Source: Planctomycetia bacterium (lineage in GTDB: Bacteria; Planctomycetota; Brocadiia; Brocadiales; Brocadiaceae). Taken from it: a stretch of DNA of 64,000 bases. Shown one piece after another: positions 15,121 through 23,997 of the stretch (the stretch's first letter is position 1; each line of letters starts with the position of its first letter). The position numbers and the translations under genes are program-made. The notes beneath the pieces are model-generated. The model was given only the letters and a program-made list of their open reading frames with translations. It ran no database searches and was not told where the DNA came from. The stretch spans positions 912,259 through 976,258 of the forward strand of contig JABTVC010000002.1 in assembly GCA_015075005.1 (NCBI GenBank). Direction: 5' to 3'.

Positions 15121-15390
15121 ATGCCAATGCGATTAGATTCCAATACGATCGAAAACCTCCAGTCCGTTGAGTCAATCGTGAGTGGTCCGGACGGTGCTAA
15201 TCGCCTCTTCATCATAACGGGCACAGTCCCAGTCCCGACGCAGTTCGTCAGCGCCCAGAATCGAGACGCGACGGCTTCGTTCTGTGTCCAAGTCGGCCCC
15301 ACACTCACCCGACGGCAGTTCCACCGGGCTATTGGCTCCGCGTTTCTTTGCGACTTTGGTTTAAAAGACTCCACCGGCACCATATTACAG
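15121..15390 (+). pseudogene. Truncated cassette gene, unknown
   Basis: The open frame starts MPMRLDSNTIENLQSVESIV 47 bp after attC site 3 and reads about 90 plausible residues (LFIITGTVPVPTQFVSAQNR, TRRQFHRAIGSAFLCDFGLK). It then runs into the left edge of IS110 copy B at 15390, after which it translates transposon sequence to a chance stop at 15498. GC content is higher than the neighbours. The family is not recognised. The expected attC of this cassette is gone. Confidence 0.5.
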
Positions 15391-16868
15391 GGGGGCACAA
15401 AGGGTCACCCATTAGAAGGCTATTGTCAAGCGAAAAAATTCTCCTTAGCAAAAATCGTAGATTTTTGCATTATCAAACAAAATAATACTACTGTCTAACA
15501 AGCATTCACCCCATCGACCGCACCCGTATTTTCACCATTTCAGTTACGGATTATAAATCCGCACCAGTCACCCATCCGGATCAAGGCTTTTTTTAGAATT
15601 ATCTTGTACGAGTAATCCCTTCGCCCCTGGCAAGTAGCTGCCCCAGAAAATCGTTGGTACCATGCTGTGTCCAATTGATTGTCACAAACTTATGGCTCTA
15701 TGGCCAACCTTGGTGGCTCGCAGCATAGGCGGACTTTGAAGATTATGCCTTTCAGATTTTTTACGAATGGAACAGTTTCCCAATCACATCTCATGGTTTT
15801 ATACCAACCCCAATACCGGTTCACTGTTCCATTCTATAATTCTGTTACATACCTCTGCCCACGCCAAATATTTATTCCCGTTCTTTTTATTGCCCTCTCC
15901 TTTCTTCTTGCCATTGGATATTTTTTTGGACGATACACACCGGCAGTATGAGGAATAATCCGATACCGTTGGGAACCGGTTGATGTCTCCGGTTTCCAGC
16001 ATGATCGTTATCCTAATATTTCCCTATCCCGGGTACTGTTACCAACTCTTTATACGGATATCTTAATTTTACTTCTTTCAGTACCACCTTTTCTATCCTG
16101 TCTATCTGTTCATGGAAAAGTCTATTACCGCCTTGTCGCTCTGAACTGCCATGATAAGGTGTTCATCTGCTAGCTGCTTTGCTTATTTCTTCTTCACTTA
16201 GTTTCTTCGCATCGTTGACCTTCAACTTTCTTCCCGTATTGCGATTCACCATGTTTTGCAGGCTTAATATATGCGCCGTTCTGTGCCGCACCAACATCGT
16301 TCGCTTTCTCAATAAATCCCTTATCGGCCGTATCTCTTTCGGATAAATATATCCTTCCGGTAATATGCCTAATCGAAGCATGTGTGCCAGCCAATAAGAA
16401 TCCCATGTGTCATCCGTATACTTCATGCCAGAATACTGCTGCATTTGCAGGATTTGCCAGGTGTACCTTTGTATTTCGCCTCCTGTAATCCGTCCACCAA
16501 CCAATACCAGTTGTACGTCGACTCTACCACGATCCCTTGTATCTCCTTCTTAAACGGTTTCAATTCCTTTAATATCACGCCAAGGTCATTTGGGGTTTCT
16601 TCCCAAATATCCGACTGTCTTTCTTATCTATCACCCCTATATAACTATTATCTGAATGTAAATCTATTCCTACATAATAACTCATACATGCTCCTCCTGT
16701 TCATCAGTTTTAACAGTTTATTTCACTATGCCTTTATGATACCATTTGGCATCTGATTGTTAAGGAGCCTTCTATATGATTATCACATCTTAAAAAATAA
16801 ATATTGATATTTTCTATTGCGTTATTATAAGGATTTCTCGCCAATTATTTAAGATTTAAGACGCGACC
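15390..16868 (-). mobile_element. IS110-family element, copy B (internally deleted)
   Basis: The same unit as 10295-12297, with the same left edge (GGGGGCACAAAGGGTCACCC) and right edge (TTTAAGACGCGACC), but about 520 bp shorter. The stretch matching roughly 10785-11300 of copy A is missing. The transposase remnant (about 15840-16685, minus strand) starts MSYYVGIDLHSDN in one frame, continues as QVYLANPA.M and LLRKRTMLVRHR in others, and ends at GDINRFPTVSDYSSYC ... KKNGNKYLAWA, then runs into non-coding DNA. Several further indels are present. Confidence 0.7.
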
Positions 16869-16953
16869 CCCACCTCTCCGATATAAAACTCAAGGGCAAT
16901 ACAGAATTAATTGGCGTGCCAAATTCTTTTAATTATTAATTTAATGTAAAAAA

Positions 16954-17169
16954 ATGCCAACAGTTGCTAAAATTGGTTCTTATCGTTTTTACTCTTATTC
17001 CAGTGATGCAAATGAACCAGCCCATATCCATGTAAAGTATGAAAGATTTACGGCTAAATTTTGGTTAAATCCAATCCGGTTGCAAAAGTCTAAGGGATTC
17101 AGTGACCACGAGCTCATTAAAATTCAAAAATTGATAGAAAAGAATAAAAAAATATTTCAGGAGAAGTAG
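16954..17169 (+). CDS. DUF4160 family protein
   Basis: 71 residues, typical DUF4160 length. It has the family pattern MPTVAKIGSYRFYSYSSDAN followed by EPAHIHVKYERFTAKFWLNP and a C-terminal helix. The product is small, soluble and basic. It ends 1 bp before the DUF2442 gene, and DUF4160-DUF2442 pairs are very common mobile-element and integron cassettes, usually suspected to be toxin-antitoxin modules. That function is not proven. Confidence 0.85.
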   Translation: MPTVAKIGSYRFYSYSSDANEPAHIHVKYERFTAKFWLNPIRLQKSKGFSDHELIKIQKLIEKNKKIFQEK

Positions 17170-17170
17170 G

Positions 17171-17482
17171 ATGATTACTTTAGTGCTTGAACATGAATGT
17201 TTGGCCCAAAGAGTTGTGTTTGCAAAGGATTCGTTTGTAGTTTATCTTAACGATGGGAGAAATATATCCGTGCCCATTGTTTGGTATCCTCGATTGCTAA
17301 ATGGCAATAAACAAGAACGAGAAAACTATGAACTCATTGGAGATGGAGAAGGAATCCATTGGACGGATGTCGATGAAGATATTAGCGTCGAAGGGATATT
17401 AGCTGGTAGACGTTCTGGAGAAAGCCAAAGCTCTCTTAATAAATGGCTTAAAGGAAGAATCAAAAAGATAAAAAATGCCTAA
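17171..17482 (+). CDS. DUF2442 family protein
   Basis: 103 residues. The family core is FAKDSFVVYLNDGRNISVPI, VWYPRLLN and GIHWTDVDEDISVEGIL, the last being the most diagnostic DUF2442 block. It starts 1 bp after DUF4160. Its TAA stop (17480-17482) is part of the left box of attC site 4, so gene and recombination site are fused as in standard cassettes. The C-terminal tail KWLKGRIKKIKNA is basic. Probably the partner (antitoxin or DNA-binding subunit) of the DUF4160 protein. Confidence 0.85.
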   Translation: MITLVLEHECLAQRVVFAKDSFVVYLNDGRNISVPIVWYPRLLNGNKQERENYELIGDGEGIHWTDVDEDISVEGILAGRRSGESQSSLNKWLKGRIKKIKNA

Positions 17483-17537
17483 CAAAAAAAATCCAGCCGA
17501 CCGGAAAAAGCACGGCGGCTGATTCTTAACGTTGGGC
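17477..17537 (+). other. Integron attC site 4
   Basis: The best site in the window. The left box is GCCTAAC (17477-17483) and the right core is GTTGGGC (17531-17537). Inner arms CAGCCGACCGG (17494-17504) and CACGGCGGCTG (17511-17521) are complementary apart from small bulges. The length is 61 bp. The segment after the core, GCGCCTATTACAAGAGCAAC, is the same as after attC site 1. Confidence 0.9.
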
Positions 17538-17575
17538 GCCTATTACAAGAGCAACGGCCCAAAGGATAAAATTGT

Positions 17576-17884
17576 ATGACAACATTGACCGTCGTAACAT
17601 CTCCGGCTGAGATTGCATGGTGTCAGACGCAATTTGAGGGATGTATTCGACAAGCATTGCCACAGTATGGCTCTTTCGATCTCTCCACCGCAACGCATGG
17701 TGGTATAAGAAATCAGCGAGTGAATTATGATTCTTCTGGCCGAATACCTATTTGGTTTGCACACGATGTTGTTTCAGCCGGGCCAAACAAGCCGCAGCGA
17801 CACTGGAATGTTTTCGGCCTACAACCTCTTCGGCCACAGCTTGAATGGAACGTGATTTCAGAAGTTCCTGAGTCCCATTGCTAA
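17576..17884 (+). pseudogene. Cassette gene of unknown function (copy B, 3' truncated)
   Basis: MTTLTVVTSPAEIAWCQTQF is followed by EGCIRQALPQYGSFDLSTAT, HGGIRNQRVNYDSSGRIPIW and FAHDVVSAGPNKPQRHWNVF in one frame; this shows the original reading of the broken copy at 9667. Identity with copy A stops at about 17857, after LEWNVI, and only nine unrelated codons follow before the stop. The C-terminal half (HRGK.GG part of copy A) and the attC are missing, so the gene is probably truncated. The remaining 200 bp before the NYN gene hold nothing recognisable. Confidence 0.55.
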
Positions 17885-18083
17885 AAAGACGCCAAAGAGG
17901 CAAAGAAATAGAAAATGTCCTATTGGGTAGATACACATCGCTTAATCTTCCCTACGCACTAAAAATACTTGCAATTATTTTCGTTTTTGCTATATTTGAT
18001 ATTTCATGGAAAAAAGCAATTTCCGATCATCATCTCATCCACCTAATTGTTTTTAGAGGAACATCAACACAAAGGAACGATTC

Positions 18084-19571
18084 ATGTCAGACGAACGACT
18101 CAAGATTGCCGTGTTCATCGACTTCGATAACGTTGAAATCGGCGTGAATACCACGCTCGGCCTCAACTTCGACATCGGCGCCGTGCTCGAAGCTGTCAAG
18201 GAACGCGGCGATATCATTACCAAGGTGGCATTTGGCGACTGGAAGCGTGGCGACTATGGACGTGCCATGGCACAGCACGCCGTGCGGCTCGTGCAGCGCG
18301 TAATGACGCCCGGCGGCGATAAGAACGGCGCCGACATTAACCTGGCACTAGACGCGCTCGAAATGGCCTTCACGCACGACCACATCAACGCCTTCGTGAT
18401 CGTCGGTGGCGACAGCGATTTCATTACGCTCGTGGAGAAGCTCAAGCTGTACGACAAGAAGGTGTTCGTCGTAGGCGGCCGCCAATTCACCAGCCAGGTG
18501 ATGCAGAAGAACTGCACGGAGTTCATCGCCTACGAGAACATCGTGGGCCGTAGCACCAGCCGCGTCAGTCCCGATCGGTCGCGTCAGGTCATGGGACAGC
18601 CCATGAACATCGATGCAATCGTGCCGCTGGTGCGGCGCGCACTCAAGGTACTCGCCGACCGCGAGGTCACGCCACAACTCGGCCTGCTGAAGAGTACGTT
18701 ACTACAGCTTGACTCGTCGTTCTCGGAGCGAGACTACGGGGTGAGCACGTTCCGCGACTTCGCGGAGAAGCTCGCCGGGAGGGGCGTCCTCCTGTTGAAG
18801 CACTCTGGACGCAGCACATTTGTGGAACTTAGTGAAGCGGGCGCGGCCATGGTCGATGCGTCGCCAGCGCCCGAGACCGAGCCGATGGCCGCCGTCGAGG
18901 CGACGCCTCGCGTGTCCGTCCCGTGCGCGCCTCATGAGATCGATCCGGCCACGGCCTCAGCCATCGCCGAGGGCGTCGATCTCGTGCGGCATCTACTGGC
19001 CAACCGGCCCCAACCACCACGTTGGCCAATATACCTGCGGCAGTTTAAGCAGTTTATTCGCGCGAGCTGTCCCGAGTTCGACGACCGGAAATATGGCTCG
19101 ATCGTGGACTTGATGCGAGCGTGCCAGAAAGAAGGCCTGGTAAAGATAGATCGCGACCGGTGGGGCGGACTTCGCGTAGTCGGCGTGGGAGGCTTCGGAG
19201 TGTCGCCGTCGGGGACATCGGCGGTTTCTGGAGCTACTCCGGCGGTCGTATCCTCGCCGGTGAACGTCAACCGACCAGAGAGTGAACCGCCCGACTGTGT
19301 CACTGGAGACAACGGCGAGGAAACGGGTAAGAACGCCGAAGCGGGCGAGGTTGACGACGCGGGATCGGATGTTCCCATGCAGGTTGCGCCCATCGCGCCC
19401 GATAACGTTGATTCCGGGAATGACCTGTCGAAATCAATCGCGCCGGACAGCGCAAAGGATCTCATCAGCGCCGCTCCGGTGGCGCGTGTTGTTAAACGCA
19501 GGCCGCGACGCACGACGGCCACGAATCGCCCGAAGCGTACGCGCAAGGCTCCCGCAGGCGACGAGGGATGA
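18084..19571 (+). CDS. NYN-domain (LabA-type) RNase-like protein with two OST-HTH/LOTUS domains
   Basis: 495 residues. The NYN/PIN-like nuclease domain spans about residues 6-150: VFIDFDNVEIG (first acidic cluster), GDKNGADINLALDAL and FVIVGGDSDFITLVEKLK. Two OST-HTH/LOTUS-like domains follow at about 175-255 (VRRALKVLADREVTPQLGLL...FRDFAEKLAGRGV) and 290-375 (LVRHLLANRPQPPRWPIYLR...SIVDLMRACQKEGLV). The last 110 residues are low-complexity and end in a basic tail (RRPRRTTATNRPKRTRK). NYN-LOTUS proteins are thought to bind and cut RNA. The gene is far more GC-rich (about 60%) than any neighbour and has no visible attC, so it seems to be a recent acquisition at the edge of the cassette island. 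Confidence 0.85.
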   Translation: MSDERLKIAVFIDFDNVEIGVNTTLGLNFDIGAVLEAVKERGDIITKVAFGDWKRGDYGRAMAQHAVRLVQRVMTPGGDKNGADINLALDALEMAFTHDHINAFVIVGGDSDFITLVEKLKLYDKKVFVVGGRQFTSQVMQKNCTEFIAYENIVGRSTSRVSPDRSRQVMGQPMNIDAIVPLVRRALKVLADREVTPQLGLLKSTLLQLDSSFSERDYGVSTFRDFAEKLAGRGVLLLKHSGRSTFVELSEAGAAMVDASPAPETEPMAAVEATPRVSVPCAPHEIDPATASAIAEGVDLVRHLLANRPQPPRWPIYLRQFKQFIRASCPEFDDRKYGSIVDLMRACQKEGLVKIDRDRWGGLRVVGVGGFGVSPSGTSAVSGATPAVVSSPVNVNRPESEPPDCVTGDNGEETGKNAEAGEVDDAGSDVPMQVAPIAPDNVDSGNDLSKSIAPDSAKDLISAAPVARVVKRRPRRTTATNRPKRTRKAPAGDEG

Positions 19572-19683
19572 CGGCGCACGCCTGCGCGTCGGAATAAAGA
19601 ATCAAAAACCATTCCGGTTGTCTGTATATGCCCCCATAGGGGCAACTGCTAATAGGCAGGCAATTCATTGCCTGTTTCCAATT

Positions 19684-19726
19684 ATTGCGTTATCATAAGG
19701 ATTTATCATCAATTATTTAAGATTTG
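19684..19726 (+). repeat. Short fragment of the right end of the IS110-containing unit
   Basis: ATTGCGTTATCATAAGGATT and the following CAATTATTTAAGATTT match the last 50 bp of both IS110 units (12243-12290 and 16812-16861). It is an isolated third copy of that edge. In the two larger copies the edge reads NYLRFKTRP when translated, reminiscent of the C-terminal tail of REP-associated Y1 transposases. Confidence 0.45.
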
Positions 19727-19775
19727 ATTCTGCCGAAAAACCCCAATCCGCATTGGCCACATTGCGCACATAATC

Positions 19776-20039
19776 ATGGCTTACTGTTTAAGCAGTGGTG
19801 ACTTTATAGGTGCAAATGATGGCGAAAAATCATGTGTTGTCCGTCAGCCGACTTATAACGCAAACATGATAGTCATTTCACGGGCCGAGACCTCTTTATT
19901 CAATAAGAAGACAGGAAGTAAGAGACGAGAAAGAAACATAAAAGTAGGGTATAGCCGGCGGGAAGTGGCTAATTATATGGGGCTGCATTATTCAACCGTA
20001 AGCAGACTGTTAAAAAGGACCTCTTTGTATAATAAATAG
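19776..20039 (+). pseudogene. Remnant of a REP-associated (Y1) transposase C-terminus
   Basis: Only the last part is meaningful: SRREVANYMGLHYSTVSRLL is the helix-turn-helix that ends many REP-associated tyrosine transposases (YxxxEIGxxLGxHYSTVSRIL). No HUH motif or catalytic Tyr is present. After the stop the sequence continues AAGATTAAAGACCTGACC, the usual kind of tail found after such genes. The N-terminal 45 codons are probably not genuine. Confidence 0.5.
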
Positions 20040-20062
20040 CAAGATTAAAGACCTGACCTCTT

Positions 20063-20269
20063 TTGTTAGTTTTTATTGGGAGGCATGGCAATGGTGGCAG
20101 TAATACCGGCTTCAATGGAGTCGTCGACGATGTTCGCGTTTATAAACGAGCCTTGAGCGCACAGGAAATAAAGGGCTTATATGACACCTTTATGGTACTG
20201 AGCAACAATGGGGTAAATATCATGCATGGCCACAGAAAGGCGAAGACGAAATCAGTAAATATGCGATAA
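20063..20269 (+). pseudogene. Fragment of a LamG/concanavalin-like domain protein
   Basis: The stretch GFNGVVDDVRVYKRALSAQE is the diagnostic end of a LamG-type lectin domain (F.G.IDDVRIYNRALS..EI..LY). The rest of such a protein is absent on either side. It is best read as debris of a large surface protein left in the accessory island. Confidence 0.6.
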
Positions 20270-20448
20270 GCCGGCATTAGTGTTTTTTTGTGGTGAGTTT
20301 TTTGTCTCTGTGTACGTGATCCCCGATATCTTTGACTGTTAGCCACGAAGCAACAATGCCAATGTTTTCCGCGCTTATGAAGCCGCAAATTCATAGGTCA
20401 TTATCCACAGACCAAACGACAGAAAACCCTGAAACCTTAAAAAATAAG

Positions 20449-20522
20449 CGCCCCCAGCAGGATTCAAACCTGCAACCTTTGGCTTCGGAGGCCAACGCTC
20501 TATTCAGTTGAGCTATAGGGGC
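20449..20522 (-). tRNA. tRNA-Arg (CCG)
   Basis: 74 nt. The acceptor stem GCCCCTA/TGGGGGC has one G-T pair. The anticodon stem TTGGC/GCCAA encloses the loop CTCCGAA, giving anticodon CCG. The T arm is GCAGG-TTTGAAT-CCTGC. The discriminator base is G; CCA is not encoded. It lies at the boundary between the accessory island and core genes, a common integration landmark, although no repeat of its 3' end was noticed in the island. Confidence 0.9.
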
Positions 20523-20571
20523 TACGAGGCTTAATATTCAGAAAAACTCTAAACAATAGTTTTCTTCACGT

Positions 20572-20702
20572 ATTAATGACTCTGTTGATTAAGTCCCAGC
20601 CAACTCAATATACATACTATTAGTTGTAAATTAACAAAATATATGTATTGTATATGGTATGCTGCGATCTCAAAAAGAGAGTTAATCAACAGAGTCATTA
20701 AT
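20572..20702. repeat. MITE-like element with 21-bp perfect inverted repeats
   Basis: ATTAATGACTCTGTTGATTAA (20572-20592) is the exact reverse complement of 20682-20702. The 89 bp between are AT-rich with ATATGTATTGTATATGG and no coding frame. Total length is 131 bp. The ends suggest a non-autonomous transposon; no other copy was seen in the window. Confidence 0.7.
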
Positions 20703-20733
20703 GTGCTTTGCCTTATGGTAATTTACCAAGATA

Positions 20734-21750
20734 CTATTTTTCGTAAATAAAAAATTTTTTTGCCAAAACACAGGGATGATATGACATCTTTGCCCTTCTC
20801 AGCCCTTCTATACCCCAATCCTCACCAGCATTGATGTAAGTTAACTCAGAGAAATCGCTGGCGCAAAATTGCTGGTAAATAAATTGTGGCATACCATGAA
20901 AGGTGTTGTTCGTTTTTTCTATAAGAACAGATGCAGTATCAGGTGCAATGTCTTCACCTAAAGTAATACCTTCAATACGACCGTTAATCGTAATGATCGC
21001 TCCATCCAATCCTAATTCTTCCGAAAAGATGATTGCGCATTTAGCTGCTTCTGCTTCGTGGACAAGACCGTACTGATAATGAGATTCATTGTGGTTTGAA
21101 AGATTCGATTCCTGAGTCTTCTCCCTTTTCCATTGGTCGACCATAAGGAGTGCATCTGCGATATGTTTGGGGTAGAATTTCTCAAAGGAAGCTTCGTAAT
21201 GTTTCTTAAAATAGTTTATCTCGTTTCTCTTCTTTTCGTACTTTCTGCCGGTGAGTTTTGTGAGATCGGAAGTACGGTAGATGTAATCAGGATAACCTTC
21301 AATAATGCGGTAAGAATTTGCATCAAAAAGACGCAAGAAATCTTCATAAACATAATTAATATAAGATTCAAAGCCACTGGAATCATTAATTTCTTGCATC
21401 ATGGAAAAACATTCATGGAGGGTATTTTGAATGTTGTTTTTCCCGAGCGGCGGGAGCATCATGCACATTCCCTTGGAAGTTACACCAAAGAGGCAGAAAT
21501 TATTGTGAATCAATTTCCATAATAATTCTATTGAGCCTTTCCATATAAAATTGTTTGCAAAAGAATAATCACATAAATTTACATTTTCTTCCTTTACATA
21601 TTTGTCACAGAGTCTTTTGTCTTCAATTTTTAACCGGTTTAGACCATACAGCTTACATTTTTCTTCGATACTAATGCTACGTTCTGTTATTTTCGAGAGG
21701 CTGGTTTCTATCAGTTGTAAAATGGTTTCTCTCCTGATGTGGTATTGCAC
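20734..21750 (-). CDS. DUF2156 (LPG synthase C-terminal-like) acyltransferase-fold protein
   Basis: 338 residues. The pattern matches the DUF2156 family, a double GNAT fold related to the catalytic domain of phosphatidylglycerol lysyltransferase: SFANNFIWKGSIELLWKLIH near the start, YRTSDLTKLTGRKYEKKRNE (the most diagnostic block, about residues 155-180), and the end YINAGEDWGIEGLRRAKMSY. No membrane segments are present, so it lacks the flippase half of MprF. Probably transfers an aminoacyl or acyl group; the substrate is unknown. It is transcribed toward the MITE-like element and the tRNA. Confidence 0.85.
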   Translation of the reverse strand: MQYHIRRETILQLIETSLSKITERSISIEEKCKLYGLNRLKIEDKRLCDKYVKEENVNLCDYSFANNFIWKGSIELLWKLIHNNFCLFGVTSKGMCMMLPPLGKNNIQNTLHECFSMMQEINDSSGFESYINYVYEDFLRLFDANSYRIIEGYPDYIYRTSDLTKLTGRKYEKKRNEINYFKKHYEASFEKFYPKHIADALLMVDQWKREKTQESNLSNHNESHYQYGLVHEAEAAKCAIIFSEELGLDGAIITINGRIEGITLGEDIAPDTASVLIEKTNNTFHGMPQFIYQQFCASDFSELTYINAGEDWGIEGLRRAKMSYHPCVLAKKFFIYEK

Positions 21751-21992
21751 TGAACCCGGCTACACGACGGAGGTTCGAGGTCTAGCACAAACCATTGTAG
21801 GATTTTGGCAGATATCCCCTGCGGATGTCTGAACCAACAACGATTGACTCGCATAGTGTTAATCTTGGATTTTAAATGTCTTAGTAGTGTTCTTAAATTT
21901 TTCATAAAGGCTTACCCTGTGATGCTGAGAATAAATTACTTTGAATTATACCGCACCTGAATAGATTTTCAAGTGTAATCACAATAATTTAT

Positions 21993-23281
21993 TTATATTA
22001 CTGTATGCGATGGTATAACACTGTCTTTTGGTACGATAACGATATAATCCCGAATCATGTAGTTTTCTGCGTCAAACTGTTCCAACTTCTTTACGTTTTC
22101 TATGTTCACATACTCTCCGATGTGTACATTCTTATCAACAATCGCCCCAACGATACGGGAATTGTTGCCAATCCCGATATCCGGCATTTTCTTTAACCGG
22201 TTTGCCCGAATATTCGCTTCTGTTTCGTAATAATCTGCCCCCATGATAATAGAGTTTCGAACAAGCGTGCTTTTGCCAATAATACTTCGAATTCCAATTA
22301 CGGAATCATGTATTTCTGCACTATCGATAACACAACCGTCGAGATAATGGATTGCGTAATCTTGCAATCGTTGATGATTGACCCTGGCAAGAAAAGTGGA
22401 TTGGTGTAAATCAGGTCTTTTTCGCTATACAAATTAAAATGAGGGCTGAGCGATGCCAGGTTCAGATTTGCCTCATAGAATGATTTGATCGTACCAATAT
22501 CCTCCCAATAACCATCAAAGAAGTATGCGAATACGCGTCTCCTTTTTATTATTTCCGGGATGATTTCTTTGCCAAAGTCTGTTTTGTTTGTTTCTTTAAG
22601 TACGTTTTTCAACACCTCAAGGTTAAATATATAAATACCCATTGAGGCCAGAAGGGTACGACCTCTGGCGCTAACACCATGCCGGTCAAAAGCAGATGCA
22701 TCTAGGGAAAAAGAATTGATAATTTTTTCATCTTTTGGCTTTTCAAAGAAATCAAGAATGCGTCCCTGTTCGTCTACTTTCAAGATACCCAGACCATGAG
22801 CATCCCTTCTTTCTGAAGGGATTACGGAGATAGTTACCTCTGCCCCGGTTCTCATATGTTCTTTGACGAGCTGTTGATAGTCCATCCTGTAGAGTTGATC
22901 ACCGGAGAGTATCAGCACAAAATCAATATTAGGTTGATTAAAAAACCGAAGGTTTTGCCGAACAGCATCCGCCGTACCCTGATACCAGTCCATACTTTCC
23001 ATGGTTTGTGTTGCGGCCAGGATTTCAATAAAACCCCTGGAGAAATTATCGAATTTATACGCCCTGGTTATATGCCTGTGAAGGGATGCCGAGTTGAATT
23101 GCGTGAGTACGTATATCTTATTAAGATATGAATTCAGGCAATTACTGATGGGAATGTCAATAAGTCTGTATTTTCCGGCGAGCGGTACTGCAGGTTTTGA
23201 CCTTTCTTTTGTTAAGGGGTAGAGCCTTGTCCCGCGCCCTCCTCCTAAGATAACAGAAATTACATTATCCATTTCTACCAT
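21993..23281 (-). pseudogene. glgC: Glucose-1-phosphate adenylyltransferase, single frameshift
   Basis: Two frames together give a full GlgC. 22298-23281 has the pyrophosphorylase core with [58 protein letters not shown] and DGYWEDIGTIKSFYEAN. 21993-22367 supplies the left-handed beta-helix end with AEIHDSVIGIRSIIG and IVDKNVHIGEYV. The break lies at about 22340, where one base is missing: the second, partial copy at 43404-44120 reads IISDGCVIDSAEIHDSV through this point, while here a G of a GG pair is lost. The enzyme makes ADP-glucose for glycogen. Whether the loss is real or an assembly error cannot be decided from the sequence. The most likely start is the ATG at 23272 or 23281. Confidence 0.85.
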
Positions 23282-23773
23282 TTACAATGAGCCTGCGAAG
23301 AAGTGAAAAAAGCGCATTTGATATACTTTTGCAATAAAACGTAGTTTAACAAAAAATCGTACATATTCAAGTTTTATGCGACAAATTTTTTGATAAACAA
23401 ACTATCGAATGAGGTGACCATCTGTAATCGTCAGAAAATTAGTGACTTGAGGATCAGTTCAATTTGAAGTTGTCCAACCTCTGGGTATGGGTATATGTAT
23501 CAGAAAATATTTGAAGCCATTCAGGTGGCTGTATTATTGCCCTTTTCTGTTATAATCACTCAATGTCTATGGTTATGGTCTCATTTTCCTTCCCTATTAT
23601 CATACCCTATAAGCCGTTTTCCCTTTATTTTAGTGTGATATATCAAGAATGGCTAATTTTCAAAAAGCACAACCGCCGACAAATAATTAATGATTTTCTG
23701 TGGATACTTTGGGTATGGTGTTTTGGACGGGCCAAAAAGGCTAAGTCATTGATCCGTAAGGGATTGAAAAAAA

Positions 23774-23847
23774 CGAGGCCGACAGGGAATCGAACCCGCA
23801 ACATCAGATCGACAGTCTGGTACTCTAACCAATTGAGCTACGGCCCC
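23774..23847 (-). tRNA. tRNA-Asp (GTC)
   Basis: 74 nt. The acceptor stem GGGGCCG pairs with CGGCCTC. The D arm is GCTCAATTGGTTAGAGT. The anticodon loop is CTGTCGA with anticodon GTC. The T arm is GCGGG-TTCGATT-CCCTGT-like with one wobble. The discriminator is G and no CCA is encoded. It lies 23 bp from tRNA-Val on the same strand. Confidence 0.9.
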
Positions 23848-23870
23848 AAATTTTATAACTTTAAAGTCAG

Positions 23871-23947
23871 TGGTGGGCGATATAGGACTCGAACCTATGA
23901 CCCCTTGCTTGTAAGGCAAGTGCTCTAGCCAATTGAGCTAATCGCCC
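23871..23947 (-). tRNA. tRNA-Val (TAC)
   Basis: The acceptor stem GGGCGAT/ATCGCCC is perfect. The anticodon stem CTTGC/GCAAG encloses the loop CTTACAA, anticodon TAC. The T arm is ATAGG-TTCGAGT-CCTAT. The 3' CCA is encoded (23871-23873 on the plus strand reads TGG). It is upstream of tRNA-Asp, so the two form a small tRNA operon. Confidence 0.92.
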
Positions 23948-23997
23948 AAGTGAGACGGTAAAGTATAGCATCTCGTTTTTTATGAGTCAATAGAATT

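Noticed and set aside
18932..19645. Long minus-strand open frame opposite the NYN gene
   Set aside because: A GC-rich gene leaves long antisense frames by chance; the Arg/Pro/Ser-rich product is typical of such shadows.
20449..20522. tRNA-Arg as the attachment site of an integrative element covering 8.6-20.4 kb
   Set aside because: No direct repeat of the tRNA 3' end was seen at the other end of the island, and no integrase gene is present in the window.
23563..23928. Open frame of 121 codons on the plus strand
   Set aside because: It runs antisense through both tRNA-Asp and tRNA-Val, has no ribosome site, and its translation includes the tRNA complements.
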